Origin: Schoenoplectus triqueter
Lineage: Eukaryota; Streptophyta; Magnoliopsida; Poales; Cyperaceae
Direction of reading: 5' to 3'
Length of the DNA stretch: 27,412 nt
Assembly (NCBI GenBank): GCA_964058805.1
Contig: CAXKVV010000439.1
Location: 1 to 27,412, forward strand
Every line of letters begins with the position of its first letter. The stretch's first letter is position 1. Position numbers and translations under genes: made by a program. The notes beneath the pieces are model-generated. The model saw only the letters and a list, made by a program, of their open reading frames with translations. It did no database searches and was not told the origin of the DNA. Positions 1 to 10,000 of this stretch are shown here, in pieces.

Positions 1-293
1 AAATACAAAAACATATGTTACCATGATAATAGATAGTAAATACATTTTCTCCTATAATAAAGAGTGATAATATAGCTTTATAATAATATGAATTGCATTT
101 CTTTTGTTATTTCTATATAAATATACAATAAAAATATTTTTATGAATAAAATGCAATAAAAATAATGGTTGTAATAAAAATATAATGAATTTCATTTCTT
201 ATGACCATTTTCTAATAATAATAATAATAAAAAAAATAATAATAAAAAAAAAATCTTATACTTCTCTATAGATAATAAATAGAAAAAATAAAA

Positions 294-325
<32 letters not shown>
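294..325. repeat. (AAT)n microsatellite
   Basis: About ten uninterrupted AAT units. A looser AAT/AAAT run lies just upstream, around 216-256. Trinucleotide AAT arrays are common in plant intergenic DNA and are normally length-polymorphic. Confidence 0.9.
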
Positions 326-328
<3 letters not shown>

Positions 329-480
329 GTATAATAAATAAGATAGAATATTGATAATGATTTCTTTTAGCTGTTACAGATCTTAAAAATAAAAAAAATA
401 ATAATAATAAAAAATATATAGCTAGCTATCTTTTGATTTGTAAATAATTCCTACATAATGAATAGTAGAATATAATAATA

Positions 481-728
481 AAATTCTATTACTTTGGCTA
501 TTTTAAAAATACAAATAAAAAATCATAGCCATTTTATTTTCTATTATTTTTGTAAGTGATTTTCTACAAAATAAATAGAGTTTAGAAAATAATAAAAATA
601 AAATTCTACTATTTTAGCTATTATAAAAAATCCCAAAAATATAAATAAAAATTCTAGTTAATAGCTAACCCCTTTTCCTATTATTTTTGTAAGTAATTTT
701 TCTACATAGATAAATAGAGTTTAAGAAA
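481..728. repeat. Two-copy ~120-bp AT-rich tandem repeat
   Basis: AAATTCTATTAC at 481 and AAATTCTACTAT at 601 begin two copies exactly 120 bp apart. Both copies continue through a TAGCYATT segment, then CTATTATTTTTGTAAGT, and end in AATAGAGTTTAAGAAAT-like sequence. A more diverged third copy is visible upstream at about 425-480 (TTTGTAAATAATTCCTACAT). The copies differ by substitutions and short indels, so the duplication is not very recent. No coding potential is seen. Confidence 0.7.
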
Positions 729-800
729 TAAAAAAAAAATAATAATAATAATAAAAAATAATAAAAAAAATAATAATAATAATAGTAATAATAATAAATA
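726..800. repeat. AAT/AAAAT microsatellite tract
   Basis: Interrupted AAT, AAAAT and poly-A runs that end just before the 108-bp repeat block begins. It is simple sequence with no further structure visible. Confidence 0.85.
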
Positions 801-877
801 AATACATCTTTATAATAAAGAATGATAATGGAAGATATTATATAATAGACTTTGTGTATTTTAGAAATGAATAAATA

Positions 878-1437
878 AGCTCACACAAGGAGTGTAGAGC
901 CACATAAGAATATTTGCACACATGATATAACCTTTAGAACGATTAGTCAGGACGAAAATACCTTGACGTAGAATGATGAAGGCTTTGGTGGCAACATAAG
1001 AGGATATGTCGAGACAAGAACATCTTGACATTTGATGAAGAATAATAAGATACGTCGAGACAGGAACATTTTGACGTAGGATGATTAAGGCTTCGATAGC
1101 AACATGAGAAGATATGTCAAGACAAGAACATCTTGACATTTGATGAAGAATAATAAGATACGTCGAGACAGGAACATTTTGACGTAGGATGATTAAGGCT
1201 TCGATAGCAACATGAGAAGATATGTCAAGACAAGAACATCTTGACACCTGATGAAGAATAATAAGACACGTCGAGACAGGAATACCTTGATGTAGGATGA
1301 ATAAGGCTTCGATAGCAACATGAGGAGATATGTCAAGACAAGAACATCTTGACACTTGATGAAGAATAACCAGAGCTTCGACGTTAACATGGAGATATAT
1401 GTCAACTCTGAGGAAGAAGAACATTACGATGTCCTAG
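878..1437. repeat. 108-bp tandem repeat block with header
   Basis: Units beginning GATATGTC start at 1003, 1111, 1219 and 1327, exactly 108 bp apart. A diverged partial unit precedes them. Each unit has two related halves of ~54 bp, each carrying a GTCRAGACARGAACATYTTGAC-type stem-loop. A header (CTCACACAAGGAGTGTAG) at about 880 also occurs at 1494. The period is a multiple of three, so stop-free frames persist across units. This explains a 187-residue minus-strand open frame (861-1424) made of 36-residue repeats; I do not consider it a gene. The block could be the tandem-repeat portion of a transposable element, but no terminal sequence or element protein is visible. Confidence 0.85.
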
Positions 1438-1740
1438 AGAGGTGACATCTTAATGACTCACTGCCATGAGCAAGTAACTCATGACTGAATACGCTCACAC
1501 AAGGGGTGTAGGGCAACATAGTAATTTTGCACAAGTAATGCAACACGTAGAATGATTAGTCGAGACAAGAACATCTTGACGCTCGCTGAAGAATGACCAA
1601 AGCTACGACATCAGCATGGAGAGATATATCGACTTTGAAGAAGAAGAACATTACGATGTCCGAGCGAAGCGACATCTTAATGACTCGGTGTCATGAACAA
1701 GTAATTCATGACCATTTGAGCTAGCAAGACTGAACTCATC
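1422..1740. repeat. Trailer plus second, shorter copy of the composite repeat
   Basis: A trailer segment (GAAGAAGAACATTACGATGTC, then GACATCTTAATGACTC) appears at 1415-1460 and again at 1642-1686. Between them lies a second header at 1494 and a single repeat unit with GTCGAGACAAGAACATCTTGAC near 1560-1580. The composite unit is therefore header, several 108-bp units, trailer, and the second copy has only about one 108-bp unit. Both trailers fold: CATTACGATGTC at 1422-1433 pairs with GACATCTTAATG at 1444-1455, and the same arms recur at 1649-1660 and 1671-1682. Each pairing has one mismatch and the loops differ. Confidence 0.75.
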
Positions 1741-1778
1741 CGTCGATAAGTTTGTCTCCTGGTTCATTTCCCGAGAAT

Positions 1779-2380
1779 GTGAGATTGAATCATTCTGTAG
1801 TAGATTCATCCACAAAATAGTGAATGTGAACCGTTCTGTAGGTAGGTTCCTTCACTAACACATGCCTCAATGTTGAACTGGCCCAGCGCTTCAGGTTTGA
1901 CATTGTGCGTAATTGTGTTTCCTAGGTTTATGAATCGGCTTATTGCTTCGAATTCATGATCTAGAAGATCGGTGAGAAGAAACACGTGGGCCATATCCAC
2001 CCTTTTCCTGATTCACCAACCTCAAGATCAACCGGCTCAGCGCTTCGAGTTGTATTTTGTGTGATTGGTTGTTGACTAGTTAAGATTGAACCGTTCTGTA
2101 GTAGGTTTGTCTTCTAGATCAACGGAGGTCGAGTCGTTCTGTATGTAGACTCACCTCAAGCCCCTCTGAAGAGACTAACCTGGTCTGTAGTAAGGTTACA
2201 TCTCGAGGTGGCATAGACTGAACCGATCTGTTTGTAGGTTCGTCTTCCATAGGACAAAACCGATCTGTTTGTAGGTTTGTCTTCTATAGAATTAAGTAGA
2301 GATTGAACCGATCTGTTTGTAGGTTCGTCTTCCACAGGGTTAAATAAAGACTGAACCGATCTGTTTGTAGGTTCGTCTTC
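1779..2380. repeat. Array of nine covarying stem-loops
   Basis: Nine stem-loops share a loop core TCTGTNNGTA or TCTGTAGTA while their stems change. The stems are at 1786/1803 (TGAATC/GATTCA), 1828/1845 (GAACC/GGTTC), 2088/2104 (GAACC/GGTTT), 2131/2148 (GAGTC/GACTC), 2176/2193 (TAACCT/AGGTTA), 2220/2237 (GAACC/GGTTC), 2257/2274 (AAACC/GGTTT), 2305/2322 and 2353/2370 (GAACC/GGTTC). Most have a second outer stem that also varies, such as GTGAA/TTCAC at 1820/1851, GAGGT/ACCTC at 2125/2153, GAGA/TCTC at 2171/2201 and AAGAC/GTCTT at 2347/2375. The last four copies are the most alike and approach a tandem repeat. The biological role is unknown. Confidence 0.8.
1868..2059. repeat. Second stem-loop family, three copies
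   Basis: Three stem-loops share the loop GGCYYAKYGCTTC, interleaved with the other hairpin family. Copy one pairs 1868-1878 with 1895-1905 (CAATGTTGAAC/GTTTGACATTG, 11 pairs with two G-T). Copy two pairs ATGAAT at 1930-1935 with ATTCAT at 1952-1957, plus CTAG/CTAG outside. Copy three pairs CAAC at 2029-2032 with GTTG at 2049-2052, plus an outer CAAGAT/ATTTTG at 2023-2028/2054-2059 with one bulge and one G-T. Stem sequences differ completely between copies although the loops are alike. Confidence 0.7.
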
Positions 2381-2697
2381 CATGGACCACTTTTTATGAA
2401 CCTAGACGACCACTAGACCATCTTTTAACTATACTATTTGCTTCTCTCTTTCAAAGATCCAGAGGTGCCTCGAGGTTAGTAGCCCAGGGTAATTAACGGT
2501 GGGGGCTTGCGCCCACCGGAATCTACAAGAACTCACAATCACTAAAAAAAACCCCCTGAATGTGCATCCAAATATCTCTAAATGGCTGAATCGGCCGACA
2601 CCCAGCAGATGCACGCTCGGGAGGGATCTCCGTGTCCTTCTTCCGCAAACCCATCACCCAGCGGCGGTGCGGCGGCGCGCGAAAAAGGGTCGCACAA
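2381..2697. other. Unassigned spacer with a GC-rich patch
   Basis: This segment separates the hairpin array from the satellite. From about 2497 it turns GC-rich, including GGCGGTGCGGCGGCGCGCG near 2663-2681, unlike anything else in the window. A perfect 7-bp stem (CGGTGGG 2497-2503, CCCACCG 2512-2518) lies at its start. Short open frames cross it on both strands (plus 2499-2762, running into the satellite; minus 2429-2614), but neither resembles a known protein to me. It could be a captured gene fragment or part of a degraded element. Confidence 0.5.
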
Positions 2698-3319
2698 TCA
2701 TTTCAACACAAAAAAAGACATCAAAATATTTGAATGATGTCTCTTATTTGTTTACATTATAATCATGTTGTTCTCAGACTTTTATGAAACGAATGACATT
2801 GAATGATATTAACAAATATATTAAAACAAAATTTCAGTTTACTCGAGTATTATGGCATTTCTAGTTAATTTTGATATATAAAATACTCAAAATATACAAA
2901 ATTATTTTAAATAATATATTTCTGATATTTATATTATAATATTTGCTTCCTCGAGCCGTTATGACACGAATAACATAGAAAAATAAACGTAAATGCATTA
3001 AAATAATATTTCAGCTTACTCGTGTTTTGTATTATTTGAATTCTTATTTGAACATATAAAATCACCAAAATACACAAACTTGTTCTGCATGATGTATTCC
3101 TCGGATTTATATTATAATCATTACGTGCTCGAGCCGTTAGGACACAAATTACACATAAATATCAACTCAAATGCTTTAAAAACTATACATGTTCTGTTTG
3201 TTTTTTGAAGTTTTCTATAATTTGTAGCCTCATTTCAACAACAACAAAAAAATTCATCAAAACACATTAGGTTGATTTGAACGATGTCTTCTAAATGTTT
3301 ACATTATAAACATGGTGTT
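2698..3319. repeat. Partial higher-order copy at the left edge
   Basis: The array begins inside a B monomer at ATCATTTCAACAC, followed by C (2773), A (2950) and B (3128) monomers. The C monomer and the B remnant before it resemble trimer 4 of the full unit (compare 4861-5109). The A and B that follow resemble trimer 7 (compare 6712-7088). The order therefore skips three trimers. These monomers carry more private differences than the central copies, as expected at an array edge. Confidence 0.8.
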
Positions 3320-6300
3320 CTCAAACTTGTATGACAAGAATAACGTTGAAAGATATTAACAAATACATTAAAGCAGAATTTTAATTTACTCGAGTTTTAT
3401 GACATTTACGGTCGCGTTTCAACATATAAAATCAGTAAAATATGCAAAGTTATTTTAAATAATGTATTCCTGAGATTTATATTATAATCTTTATGTCCTC
3501 GAGCCATTACGACACTATAAAAAATTAACGAAAATGCAGTAAAACACTATTTGAGGTTACTCGTATTTTGTATTATTTATATTCTCATTTTAACATATAA
3601 AATCACCAAAACATACGAACTTATTTTCAATGATGTATTTCTGAGATTTTTATCATAATCTTTGCGTGCTCAAGCCATTAGGACATGAAACTATACTTGT
3701 TCTGGTTATTTATTAAAGTTTTCTACAATTTGTAGACTCATTACAATACAAAAAACATCAAAATATATAACTTTGTTTTGAATGATGGCTCCTAACCGTT
3801 TACTTATAATCATGGTGCTCTTGAAACTTCAAGACATGAATAATGTTGAAAGATATTAACAAGTACATAAAAATAGAATTCCAGTTTACTTTAGTTTTTG
3901 TGGCATTTATAGTCTTATTTCAACATATAAAATATACAAAATATATAATATTATTTTTAATGTATTCCTGAGATTTAAATTGTAATATTTGGGTCCTCGA
4001 GCCGTTAGGACACGAATAGTGCTAAAAAATTAACGCAAATGCGTTAAAACTGTATTTAGTTTACTCGAGTTTTGTATTATTTGTATTCTCATTTCAACAT
4101 ATAAAATCACCAAAATCTATAAATTTGTTTTCAATGATATATTCCTAGGATTTATATTATAATCTCTGCGTGCTCGAGCCGTTAGGACAAAAATTACGCA
4201 CAAATATCAAAACAAATGCATTACAAACTATAATTGTTCTGTTTGTTTATTGAAGTTTTCTACCATTTGTAGCCTCATTTCAACCCAAAAATTTATCAAA
4301 ATACATCAAGTTCTTTTGAATGATGTCTCATATTTGTTTACATTATAAACACTGTATTCTCGAACCTTTATGACACGAATAACGCTGAAAGTTATTATCA
4401 AATACACTAAATATAGAATTTCAGTAAACTCGAGTTTTGTGGCATTTGTATTCTCATTTCAGCATGTAAAATCACCTAAATACACAAAATCCTTTTTAAT
4501 ATTGTATTCTTGAGATTTGTATTATAAACTTTGCGTCATCGAGCCGTTAGGACACAAATAGTTTTGAAAAATTAACTCAAGCGCACTAAAACTGTATTTA
4601 GTTTACTCGAGTTTTGCGTTTTTTTTGTATTCTCATTTCGACATATAAAATCACCAAAATATACAAACTTATTTTCAATGGGATTTATATTATAATATAA
4701 AATCACCAAAATCTACAAATTCTCATTCCTGGGATTTATACTATAATATTTACGTGCTCGAGCCGTTGGGATACGAATTACGCACAAATATCAACTCAAA
4801 TCCCTGAAAAACTAGACTCGTTCATGTTGTTTATTTAAGTTTTCTATCATTTGTAGCCTCATTTCAACACAAAATAGCCATCAAAATATTTGAATGATGT
4901 CTCCTATTTGTTTACATTAAAATCATATTGTTCTCGGACTTTTATGACACGAATAACGTTGAACGATATTAACAAATATGTTAAAACAGAATTTCAGTTT
5001 ACTCGAGTTTTATGGCATTTCTAGTTAATTGCGACATATAAAATACTCAAAATACACAAAATTATTTTAAATAATATATTCCTGAGATTTATATTATAAT
5101 ATTCGCGTCCTCGAGCCGTTATGACATGAGTAGCATTGAAAAATCATCGCAAATGCACTAAAACTGTATTTCAGGTTACTCGTGTTTTGTATTATTCGTA
5201 TTCTCATTTCAACAGAAAAAATCACCAAAATACACACACTTGTTCTAAATGATGTATTCCTGGGATTTATATTATAATCATTGCTCGCTCGAGCCGTTAG
5301 GACTCGGATTACACATAAATATCTACTCAAATGAATTAAAAACTATATTTGTTCTATTTGTTTATTGAAGTTTTCTACCATTTATAGCCACATTTCAGCA
5401 CAAAAAATCATTAAAACATATAAAGTTATTTTTAATGATGTCTATCACGGAGTTCTCAAACCTTAATGACATGAATAACGTCGAAAGATATTAACAAATA
5501 CATTAAAACAGAATTTCAGTTTACTCGAGTTTTGTGGCATTTGTAGTTTCATTTCAACATATAAAATCACTAAAATTCACAAAGTTATTTTAAATAACGT
5601 ATTCATGAGATTTATATTATAATCGTTGCTTCCTAGAGCCGTTAGGAGACGAGTAGTGTTGAAAAATTAACGCAAATGCACTAAAAATGTATTTCAGGTT
5701 ACTCGTGTTTTGTATTATTTGTATTCTCATTTCAACAGAAAAAATCTCCAAAATACACAAACTTGTTCTAAATGATGTATTCTTGAGATTTATATTATAA
5801 TCATTGCGTGCTCGAGCTTTTAGGACACGAATTACACACAAATATCAACTCAAATGCATTAAACTATACTTGTTCATTTGTGTATTGATGTTTTCTACCA
5901 TTTCTAGCCTCATTTAAGCACAAAAAAAAACATCAAAATATATAAAGCTGTTTTGAATGATGACTCCTAATCGTTTACATCGTAGTCATGGTCTTCTCGA
6001 ACCTTTATGACAAGAATAACTTTAAAAGATATTAACAAATACATTAAAATAGAATTTCAGTTTAGTCGTGTTTTGTGGCATTTGTAGTCTCATTTCAACA
6101 TATAAATCACAAAAGTATGCAAAGATATTTTAAATAATATATTTCTGAGATTTATATTATAATATTTGCGTACTCGTGCCGTTAGGACATGAATAGTGTT
6201 GAAGAGTTAATGAAAATGCACTAAAACTTACTCAATTTACTCGAGTTTTGTGTTATTTATATCCTCATTTCAATATATAAAGTCACCAAAATACACATAC

Positions 6301-7088
6301 TAGTTTTCAATGATGTATTATTCCTGGGATTTGTATTATAATCTTTGAGGGCTCGAGCCGTTAGGACTAGAATGACACCCAAATATCAGCTCAAGCGCAT
6401 TATAAATTATACTTGTTCTGTTTGCTTATTCAACTTTTCTATCATTTGTAGCCTGAGTGCAACACAAAAAATCATCAAAATACATAAAGTTCTTTTGAAT
6501 GGTGTCTCATATTCGTTTACATTATAATCATATTATTATCGACCTTTTATGACACGAATTACGTTGAAGGATAAGAACAAATACGTCAAAATATAATTTC
6601 AGTTTACCCGTGTTTTGTGGCATTTGTAGTCTCATTTCAACATATAAAATAATCGAAATACACAAAGTTGTTTGAAATAATGTATTCCTGAGACAAGAAT
6701 TAATATTTGTGTCCTCGAGCCGTTAGGACACGAATAACATTGAAAAATAAACGCAAATGCATTAAAATAATATTCCAGCTTACTCGTGTTTTGTATTATT
6801 TGTATTCTTATTTTAACATATAAAATCATCAAAATACACAAACTTGTTCTGCATGATGTATTCATGGGATTTATATTATTAATCATTGTGTGCTCGAGCC
6901 GTTAGGACACGAATTACACACAAATATCAACTCAAATGCTTTAAAAACTATACATGTTCTGTTTTGTTTATTGAAGTTTTCTACAATTTGTAGCCTCATT
7001 TCAACAACAACAAAAACAAAAATCATCTAAACACATTAGGTTGTTGTGAACGATGTCTCCTAAATGTTTACATTATAATTATGGTGTT
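3320..7088. repeat. Higher-order repeat copy 1 (21-mer, 3769 bp)
   Basis: All 21 monomers are present in seven C-A-B trimers. It is 36 bp shorter than the next copy. About 33 bp is missing from the first B monomer (3669-3817, 149 bp instead of 182), and 3 bp from the following C monomer. From about 4000 onward it is nearly identical by eye to copies 2-4, while 3320-4000 carries more differences. The third A monomer contains the same ~51-bp internal duplication seen in every copy (4643-4746). Confidence 0.9.
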
Positions 7089-10000
7089 CTCGAACTTTTA
7101 TGACGAGAATAACTTTGAAAGATATTAACAAATACATTAAAGCAGAATTTTAATTTACTCGAGTTTTACGACATTTACGGTCGCGTTTCAACATATAAAA
7201 TCAGTAAAATATGCAAAGTTATTTTAAATAATGTATTCCTGAGATTTATATTATAATCTTTGCGTCCTGGAGCCATTAGGACACTATGAAAAATTAACGG
7301 AAATGCAGCAAAACACTATTTGAGGTTACTCGTATTTTGTATTATTTTTATTCTCATTTTAACATATAAAATCACCAAAACGTACGAACTTATTTTGAAT
7401 GATGTATTTCTGAGATTTATATCATAATCTTTGCGTGCTCGAGCCATTAGGACACGAAATACATGCAAATATCAACTCAAATGCATGAAAAACTATACTT
7501 GTTCTGGTTATTTATTGAAGTTTTCTACAATTTGTAGACTCATTACAATACAAAAAACATCAAAATATATAACTTTGTTTTGAATGATGGCTCCTAACCG
7601 TTTACTTATAATCATGGTGCTCTTGAAACTTCAGGACATGAATAATGTTGAAAGATATTAACAAGTACATAAAAATAGAATTCTAGTTTACTTTAGTTTT
7701 TGTGGCATTTGTAGTCTTATTTCAACATATAAAATATCCAAAATATACAATGTTATTTTAAATAATGTATTCCTGAGATTTAAATTGTAATATTTGGGTC
7801 CTCGAGCCGTTAGGACACGAATAGTGCTAAAAAATTAACGCAAATGCGCTAAAACTGTATTTAGTTTACTCGAGTTTTGTATTATTTGTATTCTCATTTC
7901 AACATATAAAATCACCAAAATCTATAAATTTGTTTTCAATGATATATTCCTAGGATTTATATTATAATCTCTGCGTGCTCGAGCCGTTAGGACAAAAATT
8001 ACGCACAAATATCAAAACAAATGCATTACAAACTATAATTGTTCTGTTTGTTTATTGAAGTTTTCTACCATTTGTAGCCTCATTTCAACCCAAAAATTTA
8101 TCAAAATACATCAAGTTCTTTTGAATGATGTCTCATATTTGTTTACATTATAAACACTGTATTCTCGAACCTTTATGACACGAATAACGCTGAAAGTTAT
8201 TATCAAATACACTAAATATAGAATTTCAGTAAACTCGAGTTTTGTGGCATTTGTATTCTCATTTCAGCATGTAAAATCACCTAAATACACAAAATCCTTT
8301 TTAATATTGTATTCTTGAGATTTGTATTATAAACTTTGCATCATCGAGCCGTTAGGACACGAATAGTTTTGAAAAATTAACTCAAGCGCACTAAAACTGT
8401 ATTTAGTTTACTCGAGTTTTGCGTTTTTTTTGTATTCTCATTTCGACATATAAAATCACCAAAATATACAAACTTATTTTCAATGGGATTTATATTATAA
8501 TATAAAATCACCAAAATCTACAAATTCTCATTCCTGGGATTTATACTATAATATTTACGTGCTCGAGCCGTTGGGATACGAATTACGCACAAATATCAAC
8601 TCAAATCCCTGAAAAACTAGACTCGTTCATGTTGTTTATTTAAGTTTTCTATCATTTGTAGCCTCATTTCAACACAAAATAGCCATCAAAATATTTGAAT
8701 GATGTCTCCTATTTGTTTACATTAAAATCATATTGTTCTCGGACTTTTATGACACGAATAACGTTGAACGATATTAACAAATATGTTAAAACAGAATTTC
8801 AGTTTACTCGAGTTTTATGGCATTTCTAGTTAATTTCGACATATAAAATACTCAAAATACACAAAATTATTTTAAATAATATATTCCTGAGATTTATATT
8901 ATAATATTCGCGTCCTCGAGCCGTTATGACATGAGTAGCATTGAAAAATCATCGCAAATGCACTAAAACTGTATTTCAGGTTACTCGTGTTTTGTATTAT
9001 TCGTATTCTCATTTCAACAGAAAAAATCACCAAAATACACACACTTGTTCTAAATGATGTATTCCTGGGATTTATATTATAATCATTGCTCGCTCGAGCC
9101 GTTAGGACTCGGATTACACATAAATATCTACTCAAATGAATTAAAAACTATATTTGTTCTATTTGTTTATTGAAGTTTTCTACCATTTATAGCCACATTT
9201 CAGCACAAAAAATCATTAAAACATATAAAGTTGTTTTTAATGATGTCTATCACGGAGTTCTCAAACCTTAATGACATGAATAACGTCGAAAGATATTAAC
9301 AAATACATTAAAACAGAATTTCAGTTTACTCGAGTTTTGTGGCATTTGTAGTTTCATTTCAACATATAAAATCACTAAAATTCACAAAGTTATTTTAAAT
9401 AACGTATTCATGAGATTTATATTATAATCGTTGCTTCCTAGAGCCGTTAGGAGACGAGTAGTGTTGAAAAATTAACGCAAATGCACTAAAAATGTATTTC
9501 AGGTTACTCGTGTTTTGTATTATTTGTATTCTCATTACAACAGAAAAAATCTCCAAAATACACAAACTTGTTCTAAATGATGTATTCTTGAGATTTATAT
9601 TATAATCATTGCGTGCTCGAGCTTTTAGGACACGAATTACACACAAATATCAACTCAAATGCATTAAACTATACTTGTTCATTTGTGTATTGATGATTTC
9701 TACCATTTCTAGCCTCATTTAAGCACAAAAAAAAACATCAAAATATATAAAGCTGTTTTGAATGATGACTCCTAATCGTTTACATCGTAGTCATGGTCTT
9801 CTCGAACCTTTATGACAAGAATAACTTTAAAAGATATTAACAAATACATTAAAATAGAATTTCAGTTTAGTCGTGTTTTGTGGCATTTGTAGTCTCATTT
9901 CAACATATAAATCACAAAAGTATGCAAAGATATTTTAAATAATATATTTCTGAGATTTATATTATAATATTTGCGTACTCGTGCCGTTAGGACATGAATA

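Larger units (their letters stand above)
1..860. other. AT-rich intergenic DNA with microsatellites
   Basis: This stretch is almost entirely A and T, with many short AAT/TAA runs and no open frame worth calling. A segment near 43-72 (TCCTATAATAAAGAGTGATAA) recurs in diverged form near 803-831 (TTTATAATAAAGAATGATAA), so the block may hold an old ~760-bp duplication or longer-period repeat. Within it are an AAT microsatellite, a ~120-bp tandem repeat and a second microsatellite, listed separately. I see no gene, promoter or RNA gene here. Confidence 0.8.

Noticed and set aside
861..1424. 187-residue minus-strand open frame with 36-residue repeats
   Set aside because: The repeat period is 108 bp, a multiple of three, so an open frame in one unit stays open in all. 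There is no recognisable domain, and a second overlapping frame (1193-1405) exists for the same reason.
2156..2383. Minus-strand frame with repeated EDEPTNRSVQSL peptides
   Set aside because: It is the translation of the hairpin repeats. Stem covariation keeps nucleotide pairing, not amino-acid identity, and no domain is seen.
2401..2424. Minus-strand TGGTCTAGTGG resembling a Pol III A box
   Set aside because: No proper B box follows at tRNA or SINE spacing (only GGTTCATAA close by), and no tRNA cloverleaf can be drawn.
2537..2555. CACTAAAAAAAACCCC as a possible CACTA transposon end
   Set aside because: No matching inverted end or 3-bp target duplication was found, and the repeat-rich DNA lies on the wrong side of it.
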